A stretch of 64,000 nt of DNA from Rhizophagus clarus (GCA_015698045.1 BLAL01000319.1:806001-870000); one strand, 5' to 3'; positions 36,660 to 50,000 are shown, counted from the first letter of the stretch. A program made the numbers and translations. The notes: generated from the letters alone by a model not told the origin.

Positions 36660-38350
36660 GATATTCATTCATTTTTTAATATCCTTGATGGTTCATATCA
36701 ATTATGATTTAATTTAATATATTCTTTAACAAATTTTTCACAACAATATTTTTGATGAACCACCAAAATATTAGGGATGTTAAATTGCTTCAACAATGCA
36801 TTTTAAACCGAGTTTGAGCACAAACTTTTTTAACTTTTTAATATGTGCTTCAAAACGTGCCTCGAGCCTGTTTAGCAGTTTCATAGTATGGGCTCAAATT
36901 AAGCTTTAATAAATATATAAAGACTAATTTAAACGCGTTTATTTAAGCACATTTGAGTGACATAGCTAGTTTCTTTAGTATTTTATTTTTTAATAAATCA
37001 CGATGGCTGAGGAATTAGTTTTAGATGATGCCTATGTATCTTTTACCAATAATAACTTCACGGAAATAGATATGAATGACACTAACACACCCAAACAATT
37101 TTTTAGTCGTACAAGCAACAAGTGTACCCAGCGCTCAAATGTTTTCAGTTGCTAAAAATACAATTAGTTAACCCGGAACAGGCTATCACCAGAGAAGGTT
37201 CGCGCAAGCCTCTGCTTAAAAACATGGTATGAAGAAATATTATTAAAAATTATTCAACTAGTAATTAAATTTCTATAAATGTATAAATGTATAAATGTAT
37301 AAATGTGTATTATAAATTTGTAATTATTTTAAAATTGCATAATATAAAAAATAGTATATTTATATAGTAAACGAAGAATAAACCAAATTAGCAGATATAT
37401 ACAGCATATATAATTTAGTAAATCAGTTAGCTCATTTAAGAGTACTACATAATATAACCATGCTTAACCTATAATTAAGCTTTAAAGCTCAGCTCACTTA
37501 TTATATATTGCTTAGTTTGCTTTAGCTGGTTTCACGCACAAAGCTGTATTAAATTAACTTAAACTGAACCGCTTGAGCAAATTAACATCCCTACAAAATA
37601 TATCCTTTTGCATTTGGATTTGAGATAACCATAATTATCACATGCCATATTAGAATACCATTCATCAGTAATATTCTATGAGTTGGATAAATATTTAAGA
37701 CGAATTTTTAAACTATTCTTTCATCCATTTCTTTTCAATAACTACTTTCAATAATGCTGTAATATGGTAGACTTTACTTCCAAATTGTTATATTAGAAAA
37801 TCCACCTTTCTATCTCTTTAATTCCCATTAACTCATTGTATACTAATTGAATCATAACTTATCTTATGTTTAATTGCTACTTTTGATAAGAATATTTATC
37901 ACTAAAAATCAAAATAGAATCTTTTATATGTGAATTTTGAGATATTCTATAATTTCTATAATTTCCTTCATTTAATAAATATGATTTAACCTATCAAAAT
38001 CAAAAAGAAATTGATAATTGATATTTTCAGTTATCAATTAAATTCAAAAACTTAATACTTTATTTATAAATTCATTAATAATATTTTCTGAGCAATCCAT
38101 ATAAAAACCTTAATATATCATTTTCATATGATTTCTTGCCTATTATCTCCATATTATAACTTCAGTTAATAAGTCGTAATATCACTTTTTTCTATCTTTT
38201 TAATTATCCAATACTACACCATAATGACTAATTTATATTCTAATTACTTTTATTGAATGAAATTATTATTATCTCATTCCCACTAATTTTAATTTACAAA
38301 AATTTTTGTAAGTCATCCCTTTGAAATATAAAACTTTTAAACGAAAAGAA
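36660..38350 (-). pseudogene. Relic of the zinc-ribbon/N-lobe kinase array, split by a hAT element
   Basis: From 38350 down to 37602, and again from 36771 to about 36660, the minus strand aligns by eye with the modular gene at 41143-44498. Matching blocks are the TTTCGAACGAAAA leader (about 38340), the FINK-like exon ends, VAIW/LKYL region remnants, the intron border TTAACCTATCAAAATC (about 37990) and the TAGGTTAAATCAT exon start. Then GGTGGTTCATC leads into CAC-TTGTGAAAAATT before the damaged zinc ribbon. Many indels and stops exist; no kinase C-lobe is found. The upstream CACGTGAC site (38433-38438) survives. A hAT element at 36772-37593 interrupts it. Confidence 0.8.
36772..37593 (+). mobile_element. 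822-bp internally deleted hAT transposon
   Basis: Termini TAGGGATGTTAA-TTGCT are inverted at each end. The octamer CAAAATAT flanks both sides (36764-36771 and 37594-37601). The intact site ACCACCAAAATATATTC is preserved in the modular kinase genes (near 43480 and 49400), confirming the insertion. Internally, from ATG at 37003, a short frame (MAEELVLDDAYVSF...) leads into a degraded hAT C-terminal dimerisation motif: VVQATSVPSAQMFSVAKNTIS, then in another frame RNRLSPEKVRASLCLKTWYEE. That motif is the best-conserved part of hAT transposases. The element is therefore a deletion derivative and cannot move by itself. Confidence 0.93.
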
Positions 38351-39301
38351 TGAAAAATAACAACTTTACATTCGGTATGGCACAATAGCGTACTTCTATC
38401 ACCTATTTGAGTAACGAACGACATAATAGTTACACGTGACCAAATTTATCTCTTCAAAATAACGTTTACTCCAGGATATGAGTTATAATAAATAAAAGTT
38501 TTTCGTCATAAAATGGAATATTTATTAATATGATTCTGGCACTTTTAATATATCAAAACAAATAATATTTTGGAATATTGTAAATGCGTTTATTATTAGC
38601 TAGTTAAATTAATTCTTATTATAGCTAATTTATGACCGTGAAAAAAATAGTTTTATTTGTACAAATTTAAAACAATTTAATACATCATTTTAAGCGATCA
38701 AAATACAAAAAGTTACAATATTACATAACACTCACAACTCTCACATAAATGAAAATCATAATATAATTATTTTAATTAATTTATTGTTATTTGCAATAAA
38801 AAAGTTAACAAAAATTAACTTACCAGTTGCCTCGTAAAAAATAAATAGTTCGAAGTAAAGGATGCCAATTATAAAGTACCTTATTTATAATAAGATGTCT
38901 TCAAGAACAAATATCGCTATTATTCTGCCGATAAACTGACACCGATTACACTCTTTTGAAAATAGTAAGAAATTTTTTCAAAAGGACTTCATTACAAATT
39001 GCAAAAGCAGGCATTTGAAAATATATATCTGTTCATAAAGTATCCTATTTAAATTTTACTAATAGTATTTAATAAAAAAGAAAAGCAAACTTAAATTTTA
39101 GTTGCTCACGTTTATCTATGTATGTGTTGGACAGACGTATTTCTTTTCCACCAATTTTATCATATCTCAAATTTAATAGATTCTTGCTCTAACGGCCACA
39201 CAGTTCATTTGGCATACAGGACTCCGAATACTATCACTTTGTCTCAAAATACCCGAAATACTACGAAATTTCGTAGTCGTTCTTCTTTTTGTAGATCTTT
39301 T
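38351..39301. other. Non-coding stretch
   Basis: Ordinary AT-rich sequence apart from the surviving CACGTG site at 38433-38438 noted with the relic gene. Confidence 0.45.
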
Positions 39302-39439
39302 CTAGTCTGTCTCAATTTTTATCCCAAGCTTTTTCTTACCAATAATTGTAAGTGGTGGTCCTACTGAAATCTCGTGGCCATGCTCCCGCAGCATAATTTT
39401 ATCCATCACTTCTGACATTCCGTGATCTGTAAAAATCAC
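39302..39439 (-). other. Possible exon or coding relic, 45 residues
   Basis: After AAAATTAG (acceptor-like) one minus-strand frame is open to TAG at 39302: VIFTDHGMSEVMDKIM..., HGHEISVGPPLTIIGKKKLG. The composition is protein-like and richer in GC than the surroundings. Upstream minus-strand sequence to about 39600 also keeps open pieces in two frames. I do not recognise the family. It may be a decayed gene or transposon exon. Confidence 0.3.
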
Positions 39440-39929
39440 CTAATTTTCATTGGTGATTGATTATCGGAAAGACAGAATTTCAAAGAAACCATTCTCGAAA
39501 CATAGCAAGTCCTGAAGAATACTCTAACACTAATATTTATTTTCGTCTTTGTTGTTTTAACACTGGCTTGCATTCATTCACTTTAGAGCTTTGGTACCAC
39601 AACTTTTATACTACTTTGATAAAACTATTTCTTAACGAAAGGTTTACATAAAATAAAATGAACGATTGTAACAAGTTAATTAGTTATAGAAAAGTATATG
39701 CACTCTATAGCTCTTTCACACACATCATTTAGAACACTTTTCATTTTTTTTTCGTAAATTTTTTGGACAGTATGATCATCTGAAAGAGTTTTCTCCTATG
39801 TTATTTAGTAAAAAAAAAAAATTTAAATAGCTCAATTTAATTATAAAATATTCTGTTTTAATTAAAATAAAGACCAATATTTTTTAATCTAAAAAAATAA
39901 TTAATCAAAATCAAAATGATCCATATTCG

Positions 39930-40320
39930 TCTGACCTAAAAATAAACCGGCGGTTTAGAAAGCAAACAACTGAAACAACCGCGGTTTATCATTTAGTGCA
40001 AACCGCAGTTCAATCCGTGGTTTAAACCACAGTTTGTATATTTAGCATCAAATTAATTGGTTCATTTGTTGTGATTGAATATTATAAATTTCAAATAAAT
40101 AAAAAATAAAAAATAAAAAAGTAAAAATGATTTATTCGCTGATCATTTTATTCATTTCTAATATTAACCCATATAAAAGATGCTTGAACCAATGAACCAT
40201 GGTTTGAAGTTTGAATCACAAATTGAATCACAATTTAAGCCAGCCAAACCAAACCGTATCAAATCACGTTGTATTAGTCTGTTTCTAACTGCGGTTAAAC
40301 TGGGTTCACTTCCATCCCTA
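39930..40320. mobile_element. Probable old hAT-type MITE with AACCGCGGTTTA-like core
   Basis: The right end reads ...GGGTTCACTTCCATCCCTA (40320), the complement of a TAGGGATGGAAGT hAT-type terminus. The interior is full of AAACCGCGGTTTA-type palindromic pieces (39945-40030) and AACCA repeats. The left terminus is unclear, so limits and target duplication are uncertain. Confidence 0.4.
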
Positions 40321-40353
40321 ATCGGATTGGTTTATATTTTATATGATATTTAT

Positions 40354-40612
40354 TAGGGCCGCCTCCCTCAATGGGTTAATCATTGACTAAAAAGGCAAAT
40401 TATGATGACCATTTAAATCAAAAAAACCTGGAGCTACGAACCATCTTTTTTTTTTCATAGAGTTGCGCTGATTGGTTAAAAAGTGCTATTTTTCCTAATT
40501 TGTATCATATTTCCTCGTGTTGCTTGCCATTTTTACTCAATTGATTGTAGTCCTTGAGCACTATTTCAATCAATGGCCAATCACATTGAGGGAGACGCTT
40601 GAGAACGGCCTA
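40354..40612. repeat. 259-bp inverted repeat (possible MITE)
   Basis: The left end TAGGGCCGCCTCCCTCAATG and, on the other strand, TAGGCCGTTCTCAAGCGTCT then CCCTCAATGTGATTGGCCAT are inverted copies with one small gap. I see no clear target duplication. Confidence 0.5.
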
Positions 40613-41142
40613 GGTCAGATCGTTTAATAAATTTAGCATGTTTTTTAAAATATAAATGTTAGAATGTCTAATCATAGTTGTTCAACACTCAATTTTTGAT
40701 AAAAATTACTGTTACCAGCGTTTATTAATATGCATTTAGAAATATGTAATTATATCTAGTTGGAACTAAATATTGCACGGTTCAAAGTACTTTCCATATA
40801 ATTTTATTGGAATATGTTTAAGATTTTTATCATTCGATATACAAATTTAAATTTAGAGTTTTGTTCAATTACAAACTGATTTTTATTATGTAAAAAAAAA
40901 AAAAATGTTTACATATTACTATATAATCAGTGTTGAACAAAATTTATATTCCCGTCTTTAAATATAAATATTAAATAATGGTGATAAGAAATAATAAGAA
41001 TTGAACATAACGTTTTTTTTTCCTAAACATATAATTATTACCTTAAGCTTTTAGGCATTCATTCCGAGAAGCTATAAGATGAAATAAGAATATTAAGAGA
41101 TAAGACAAATAAAAAAAATTGTAGAATACTAAAAAAATATTC

Positions 41143-44100
41143 TTACTTCGTAAAATCTGTAATGTCTACTGTACTAATACTGGATAGATTTCTTGTAAAA
41201 GGATTGAGTAATCGAGATGAATAAACAGCATGTGTATGAGTTGGTGGTTTGTTATTTTTAATTAATAAAAGATTTTCTTTTCTAGATTCTTGTGTTTCTT
41301 TAAATTGTTCTTCGATTTCATAGTGTTGCTTTTCTTTATTCTCAAATTTCTGATCCAATGAATTATATAATAATTTAATCTCTTCTTTTACATTAATAGT
41401 GAGTGGTCTATTTTCTGGATTAGAATCCCAACACTTTTTCATTAAATCAATATAACATTTTGGTATAATTTGCTTATTTATTTCAGGTCTAGTTCCATTG
41501 CATATACTTAATACTAATATCTCATCATGTGCACGATCATCAAAAGGTTGTCTTCCAGTTGCTACAACATACATAATCATACCAAAGCTATATATATCTG
41601 CTGCTTGAGTATAAGGTTTTCCTTTTAATACTTCAGGAGCTACATAAGGTATAACTCCATAAATATTTGTTTCATCAATATCATCTATTTTTTTACACAA
41701 TCCCATATCAGAAATACATGCATTATAATCATCACTCATAAGTAATATATTTCCTATATGAAAATCACGATGAACCATAGATTTTTCATGAATTTTATTA
41801 AGACCATCAATAATATTAATTAAAGCTTTTAGTCCATTAAACCAATCAAAACTTTCATAATTTTTAATTAAATAACTATTGAAACTTCCACCTTTTGCAT
41901 ATTCAAGGACCATGATATAATCTTTTGTAATTGGATCTTGAGATATTCCATATATTTTAAGAATATTTTTTATATTTTTTTTTGAATATGCCTTGACCTA
42001 TTAAATAATATGAATTAATTTATATGTATTAATTACTTTATTATATAATCATAAAGAAATTTATACCTCAATTATAAACTCATCTAAACAATTTTGTGAA
42101 TTGTGTAAACATTTTAAAGCAACTCTTGTATTTGGATATCTCACACCCAGACCATAATAAAATGATGAATAACCATCTTTCCATATTGCTGAATATACTG
42201 TAGAAAAACCACCTTGACCTATTTCTTTAATATCATCAAACTGATCATATGGTATCCATTCAAATATTATGTGATATTTAGTATTATAATCAATATTTAA
42301 TTTCATTTCTTGAATCAAATCATTAATTTTCTTATTTTCATATTGACATGACATACAATTTTTATTTATCTTTTCAAATTCATTGTATTTTTTGCCACAC
42401 TTTTCACAGTTATACCCAATTTTATAAACTAAGATATAATCTTTTGTATTTGGATCTTGAGATATTCCATAACTATTTTCCATTAAATGTGTAATCTGTT
42501 AAAATGCAATAAACTATTATTATATTATAGTAAATATTAGTAATTAAGCTAAACTATAAAAGAATTCATACCTTATTCAAAAAGTCATCATTTACATTCC
42601 GTGAACTATTAATATAACTTAATAAAACCTTTTTATTTAATTTCCCTTTAAATTTCCTATTTGATTTACTATAATGTAATGGACCATCAGTCCATCTTGC
42701 TATAGCAAAGTCACCTTTTCTTACTTCTTTAACATCAATAAATTTATCGTATGGTATCCATTCAAATATTTCACCATCTCCATCATATTTTGATTGATAT
42801 TTTTGAATCAAACTATCAAGTTTTTCATTTCCACTAGTCCAGTTTGTAAAGTCATTTTTTAAATATTCCGTATAACATTTACACCATACATAATTATTTT
42901 CACGCTTATTACCACATTTTTCACAATGCTTGTTAAAATAGTCATTCTCAAAAACTAAAACATAAACTTTCGTATCTGGATTTTGAGATACTCCATAGTA
43001 TATCTCATTTGTCAAATATGATTTAACCTAATAAAATATAAAAAAATTAATATTATACAAATTAAATTTTTTAAAGAAATTTAAAATACCTTATTAATAA
43101 ATTCATCAGTAATACTTTGGAAATAATAAAGATATTTTAAACAAACATTTTTATATGATGCTCTTATCCATTTCTTTTCGTGAGTATTATAAATTAATGA
43201 ACCTTTTTTCCATATTGCCGTAGTTAAACAATTATCTCCCATTTCTTTAATTTCAATAAACTCATCGTATGGTATCCATTCAAGTACATTAGAACTTTCA
43301 TTACTAATTTTTAATTGCTCTTTCTGAATGAAATCATCAATTTTTTCATTTCCACTTGTCCAATTTATAAATTTATTTTTTAAATAATTTATTAGACATG
43401 GTTCACACCAATTATGATCTGGTTTAATATATTCTTTATCGCATTTTTCACAATATTTTTTACTATATTTATGATGAACCACCAAAATATATTCTTTTGT
43501 ACTTGGATTTTGAGATATCCCGTAACTATCACGTAATACAGTAGTCTAATTAAACATATTAAAAAAAATATTATTAGCCTCTAAAAAATAAATAAATATT
43601 CGTAGTAAAATTTATACCTCATTTAAAAATTCATCAGTAGTATTTTGTAAGTTAGACAAATATTTTAATACAACTTTTTTATATGATTTTCTCATCCATT
43701 CCTTTTCAATAATTTTATAACGTAAAGGACCTTCCTTCCAAATTGCTACAGAAAATCCACCTTTTAATATTTCTCTAATTTCAATAAACTCATTGAATTG
43801 TATCCATTCAAATATTAAATTAAAGCTTGTCTTAATATTTAATTGTCTCTGTTGAATAAAATTATCAATTTTTTCATTTCCACTAGCCCAGTTTGTAAAA
43901 TTATTTTTTAGATGATTTATATGACATGATTTACACCATTTATACTCATAATCATCGTGATATTGGCCATAACCTTTATAATCTTTTCTATCATATTCAT
44001 ATTTATCACCACACTTTTTACAATAACTACTTTCAAACTCTTCTTTACTAAAAACCGAAATATAATCTTTTGTATCTGGATTTTGAGATATTCCATAAGT

Positions 44101-44498
44101 TCCCCTGTATAATAAATGTGATTTAACCTATCAAAATACCAAAAAAAAATCAATACTACAATACTAATATTCAAACTAACTACAAAATTTAATACCTTAT
44201 CTATAAATTCATCAGTAATATTTCCCGAGTCATATAAAAATCTTAATGTAACTTTCTCATATGGTGATCTTATCAATACCTTTTCATTATTATCGTAACG
44301 TAATGGACCTTCCTCCCATATTGCTGTAGCGATACTTTTTCCTATCTCTTTAATTTCAATAAACTTATCGTATGGAACCCATTCGAATACTTTACCATAA
44401 CCATTATATTTTGATTGCCTTTCTTGAATGAAATTATCGATTATTTCATTCCCACTGGTCCAATTCGCAAAATTTTTTGTAAGAAATTCCAATTCCAT
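41143..44498 (-). CDS. Six-exon protein with tandem zinc-ribbon/kinase N-lobe modules and one complete kinase
   Basis: Exons: 44498-44196, 44127-43618, 43545-43090, 43027-42572, 42495-42067, 41997-41143. All introns are phase 0 with GTAT donors and AG acceptors; 1002 residues. Exon 1 is an N-lobe module without zinc ribbon. Exons 2-5 each hold YGISQ-x-P-x-TK-x-YI (kinase strands 4-5), a zinc ribbon (CxxC..WCxxC or variant), NWTSGNExID-xx-IQ, EWIPYD, and strands 1-3 to helix C. In exons 1-4 these are defective (glycine loop short; VAIK Lys is Arg in module 1, Ser in module 4). Exon 5 is intact (GQGGFSTVYSAIW, VALK with Lys703), and exon 6 supplies the C-lobe with HRD 794-796, DMG 815-817 and APE. 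A coiled tail follows (about residues 905-950). Predicted active TKL-like kinase with four extra modules. A CACGTG site is 166 bases upstream. Confidence 0.85.
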
Positions 44499-44663
44499 TG
44501 AATAACAAATTTTTCGAACGAAAATAAAAAAAAAAAAAAATAACTTTTATTTATAAGACCAAATTTGGTTACAAAGAAAATATGGCGTAAGGTGCACCGT
44601 AGTCCGATACACCAGTTGGTAAGCGTATGACTATTTTAAGTAATGAACGGCAATATGATTAAT

Positions 44664-44669
44664 CACGTG
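44664..44669. promoter_or_regulatory. CACGTG palindrome upstream of the 44498 gene
   Basis: AATCACGTGATCAAA, 166 bases upstream of the start codon. The sister gene has a one-base variant, CACATG, at about 50563. Confidence 0.45.
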
Positions 44670-44679
44670 ATCAAATGTG

Positions 44680-46149
44680 AATCGATTTTTCTTACAAATA
44701 AAATGACGTATAAAATTTAGAAAGTATACATATAGATTTTTTATTCAAATAAAATAAAATAAAACGTTACAACATTTGCTGCATTAATAATTTTAGATAA
44801 ACCCCGCTGTCCGATTTTAAAACAAAGATGATATATGATGAACGATTTACTTTCAAATAAATTACAATAAAAAAATAAACTCTAATTTAAACTAATAAAT
44901 ACTAGTTTTGATAAGAGGTTGCTAAACCAAATATTGTAGATGAAGGAATTTTTGTCAAACGTTAATTATCAAGCCAGTGTTTTATAAAAAAAAGACTTAA
45001 GAACAATATTTGAAATCAGACATTGTACAATTTAAAATATATGGCATATGTAAATTAGTGTGAATAACAGACTTAGACTTTGTGAGAATATACTCTTAAT
45101 AAGGAAAAAAGTGCTACAGAAACCGCGATGCACTGTAAGTTTATTTTTATTATTCTAAATGTTAATTCTAAAATTCCGAGTAAATTACATTTAATGAACG
45201 GGAAAAAGAAAATCCTGATCCAGGGCCAAAATATTTCGTAGGTATGATGCGAAGTACAATATATTAATTTAATATTATATTATAAAAAAAATTTCTTATA
45301 TTTGAATTTTAATTCTTTTTTAAAAAATAATAATCTTAAAATTTATATCCTCTACTGGCTTATTTTGAGATACTGTACTTGTATGATTATGTCGGTAATT
45401 TAAATATTTATTCAATATATATCTTGCTTGAAAATTTTTTCATATAAACTTTATTTTGAGTTCATAGGCATAAAGGTAAATAACTTCATTTCACTGTGAA
45501 CGAACTTTCAATAATGACCTAATAACTATGATATCAAGTATCTATACTTACTTTATTACAGTTACTTTATTGAAGCATAATTAAGACATTTACTAAAAAA
45601 GGTTGAAACAATAAAGAAGTTTAAATTTTATGTTCCTCTATCTTCAAGACTTGTCAAAATTACAATAATTAAAGGTTATCTAGTCAAATGGACTGAAATT
45701 CCTACCCGGTATGATTTTTATGTATATCTTGTTTGTACTACTAAAGCTTACGTACATGGTTACTAATTAATAATATAGAAAAGTCGTATGTACAGTATAT
45801 GACAAAAATCATATATACATGTACATACATGGCATGCTGGTTTTGTATATCAAACTTACTATTTTGCGCTTAAATATTTAATATACTTAAATTATGAAGA
45901 TTTTTTCTGTGTATGCTAAATTTTAAACTTTTTACAGAATCAAAGGTTTTTTTAGCAACACTTTTTTTTTTAAAAAAAATGCACAAACAATTAACAATAT
46001 AATGAACTTTCATTTACAGTCATAATTTCTCATTACAATCTGTAACAAATAAACGTGAAATGTGGTTTCTGCAAATGTCATCATGAATATTTACTAAATA
46101 ATATTTCTGATTAAGCAAAATAAAAAATTAAAGTTGTGGAATTCTAAGT
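44680..46149. other. Non-coding stretch
   Basis: AT-rich spacer between the two modular kinase genes. Nothing supported besides A/T runs. Confidence 0.5.
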
Positions 46150-46620
46150 TATTTCTTATTATAATCCCAAATTTTTCTCTTTGTTAAATTAATTACTCTA
46201 AAGCTTCAGCTCTGCTAAGGCTTTCTAACTGAAGCTTCTTTTGATAAAATTTGAAGTTTCCTTTCCTTTAAAATTATTTCTCGTTCTTTTAATCTAATAT
46301 GATCAGTTCCATAATAATTTATATTTGAGTCTTTATTATTATCAACTTTGTGACATCTTTTTCTTTCTTTTTCTTTTATTTACTTTTGTTAATTTGTGTA
46401 CCTAAAATATGTTGTTTTAATTTTTTATTTTAATATTTAAAATTTTGACATGCATAAATTATAAAATCTTTAAATGTCTTTTATTGTAATTAATTCAGCA
46501 CTTCTTTTAATTCCTCTTTATTCCGAAATGAATAAGGATTTCTAAATTTGTTTTTAACTTGAATAATTTCTAAGGCCTTTTGATAGGCAATATTTTTGCG
46601 CACATACTAATTTACAAAAT
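46150..46620 (-). pseudogene. Decayed gene fragment with charged helical C-terminus
   Basis: On the minus strand, AYQKALEIIQVKNKFRNPYS then FRNKEELKEVLN (about 46600-46495) and, further on, YYGTDHIRLKEREIILKERK then LQILSKEASVRKP (about 46340-46225) read as protein. They are separated by stops and a lysine-rich patch. The pattern (helical, heptad-like KEREIILKERKLQIL) suggests the coiled-coil end of a DNA-binding or transposase-like protein. I cannot name it. There are in-frame stops, so it is a relic. Confidence 0.45.
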
Positions 46621-47026
46621 CATATTTCAATATACTTGAAACTACCTGTCCATATTAGTATATACAGTATACGTCTTTAATTTTAAGTTTTGTTCAATTA
46701 CAGACTTGTTTTTATTATATAAATAAAGTTTTACTTTATAATCAGTGTTAAACAAAATAAACGATAAAAAAAGTTAATGATAAAAATTTCTAGTAAAAAT
46801 TGTGCAAGTTTTTTTAAATCTAGAATTTTTTATTTTATTTATTTTTTTTTTTTTGACTAATAAACTAAAAATACAATGTAAACTTAAATAATTCCTGCGT
46901 TCTTTACACAGATTTAACATTCTTTTTGCCTTAAATTTTTATACTAATATTTCCAAGAAAATGATATAATTATATAAATAAGAATAAGAAATAAAACAAT
47001 AAAAAAAGTATCAAAACAAAATACAC

Positions 47027-50000
47027 TTATTTTGTAATTTCCACTGTATTATCATCAGAAAGATTTTTTATAAAAGGATTAAGTAAACGAGATGTATAAA
47101 TAGCTTGCGCATGAATTGTTGATTTGTTATTTTTATGTGATGAGAAATTTTCTTTTCTATATTCTTGTGTTTCTTTAAATTGTTCTTCAATTTCGCTGTG
47201 CTGCTGTCCCTTTTTCTCAAATTTTTGATTTAGTGAATCATAAAATAATTTAATCATTTCTTTTATTTCAATAGAATTTGGTCTATTATTTGGAATTGAA
47301 TCCCAACACCTTTTCATTAAGTCAATATAACATTTTGGTACAAGTTTCTCGTTTATTTTCGGTCTAGTTCCATTACATATATTTAATACTAAAATCTCAT
47401 CATGTGCTCGATCATCAAAAGGTTGTCTTCCAGTTGCTATAACATACATAATCATACCAAAGCTATATATGTTTGATGCTTGAGTATAAGGTTTTCCTTT
47501 TAATACTTCAGGAGCTACATAAGGCATAACTCCGTAAATACTTGTTTCATTAATATTATCAATTTTTTTACACAATTCCATATCAGAAATGCATGCATTA
47601 TAATTATCATACATTTTTGTAAATAATATATTTCCCATGTGAAAATTACAATGTACTTTATATTCTTGATGAATTTTACTAAGACCATTAAAAATATCAC
47701 TCAATACTTTTAATCCATTAAACCAATCAAATTTTTCATAATTTTTATCTAAATAATTATTGAAATTTCCACCTTCTGCATATTCAAGTACCATGATATA
47801 ATCCTTTGTATCTGGATCTTGAGATATTCCATATAGTTTAAGAATATTGTCCATTTTTATATTTGGATATGTCTTAACCTATTAAACAATAATATATATA
47901 TGAATTTATATGTATAAAATATTTTATTAAAATTGTAAATAAATTTGATACCTTATTTATAAATTCATCAGGAAAGTTTTGTGAGCTGTGTAAACATTTT
48001 AAAGCAACTTTTGTATTTGCTTCTCTTTTCCATTGATCGAGTGCACCACCACCTCTACATAATAAGCCATCTTTCCATATTGCTGAATATACCATAGAAA
48101 AACCGCTTTTACCTATTTCTTTAATATCATCAAACCGGTCGTATGGTATCCATTCAAATATTATTGTACTACGTCTATTAGACCTATGATCAATGTTTAA
48201 TCTCGTTTCTTGAATAAAGTCATTAATTTTTTTATCCTCGTGATTTGTCTGACATGATAGACAGCTTTTAGTACTTATTTCAAATTCATTGTCATATTTT
48301 TTATTACATTTTTCGCAATAATATCTGAGTTGAAGAACCAAAATATAATCCTTTGTATTCGGATCTTGAGATATTCCATAACTCTTCTCGATTGAATAAA
48401 TAATCTGGTTTAATATAATAATTTTTGAATTAATAATTACAGCAATTAATAATTCTACAATTAAAATAAATTTATAAAAATTTTATACCTCATTTAAAAG
48501 TTTGTTATTAATATTTTGTGAATTAGATAGATGTTTTAATAATACTTTTTCGTCTGATTTCCTTTTATATTTCCTGTTTAATGCACTATAATTTAATGGA
48601 CCATCTTTCCATATTGCTATGGTAAAATCTCCTTCCCCTACTTTATTATTATTAATAAATTTGTCATATGGTATCCATTCAATTACTGTGCTACGTCCAT
48701 CGTATTTTAGTTGATGTTTTTGAATCAAATTATCAATTCTTTCATTGCCACTAGTCCAGTTTGTAAAGTCATTTTTTAAATATTCCAAGTGACATTTACA
48801 CCATACATAATTATATTCACGCTTATTACCACATTTTTCACAATGCTTGTTAAAATAGTCATTCTCAAAAACTAAAACATAAACTTTCGTATCTGGATTT
48901 TGAGATACTCCATAGTATATCTCATTTGTCAAATATGATTTAACCTAATAAAATATAAAAAAATTAATATTATACAAATTAAATTTTTTAAAGAAATTTA
49001 AAATACCTTATTAATAAATTCATCAGTAATACTTTGGAAATAATAAAGATATTTTAAACAAACATTTTTATATGATGCTCTTATCCATTTCTTTTCGTGA
49101 GTATTATAAATTAATGAACCTTTTTTCCATATTGCCGTAGTTAAACAATTATCTCCCATTTCTTTAATTTCAATAAACTCATCGTATGGTATCCATTCAA
49201 GTACATTAGAACTTTCATTACTAATTTTTAATTGCTCTTTCTGTATCAACTCATCAATTTTTTCATTTCCACTTGTCCAATTTATAAAGTTATCTTTTAA
49301 ATAATTTATTTGACATGGTTCACACCAATTATGATCTGGTTTAATATATTCTTTATCGCACTTTTCACAATATTTTTTACTATATTTATGATGAACCACC
49401 AAAATATATTCTTTTGTACTTGGATTTTGAGATATCCCGTAACTATCATATAATACAGTAATCTAATTAAACATATAAAAAAAAATTATTAGCCTCTAAA
49501 AAATAAATAAATATTCGTAGTAAAATTCATACCTCATTTAAAAATTCATCAGTAATATTTTGTAAGTTGAATAAATATTTTAATCCAACTTTTTTATATG
49601 ATTTTCTCATCCATTCTTTTTCAATTATTTTATAACGTAATGGACCGTCCTTCCAAATTGCTACAGAAAATCCACCTTTTAATATTTCTTTAATTTCAAT
49701 AAACTCATTGAATGGTATCCATTCAAATATTAAGTCAAAGCTTGTCTTAATATTTAATTGTCTCTGTCGAATAAAATTATCAATTTTTTCATTTCCACTA
49801 GCCCATTTTGTAAAATTATTTTTTAGATGATTTATGTGACATGATTTACACCATTTATACTCATTATCATCGCGATAATGGCCATAATTTTTATAATCTT
49901 TTCTAACATATTCATATTTATCACCACACTTTTTACAATAACAAATTTCAAACACTTCTTTACCAAAAACCAAAATATAATCTTTTGTATCTGGATTTTG

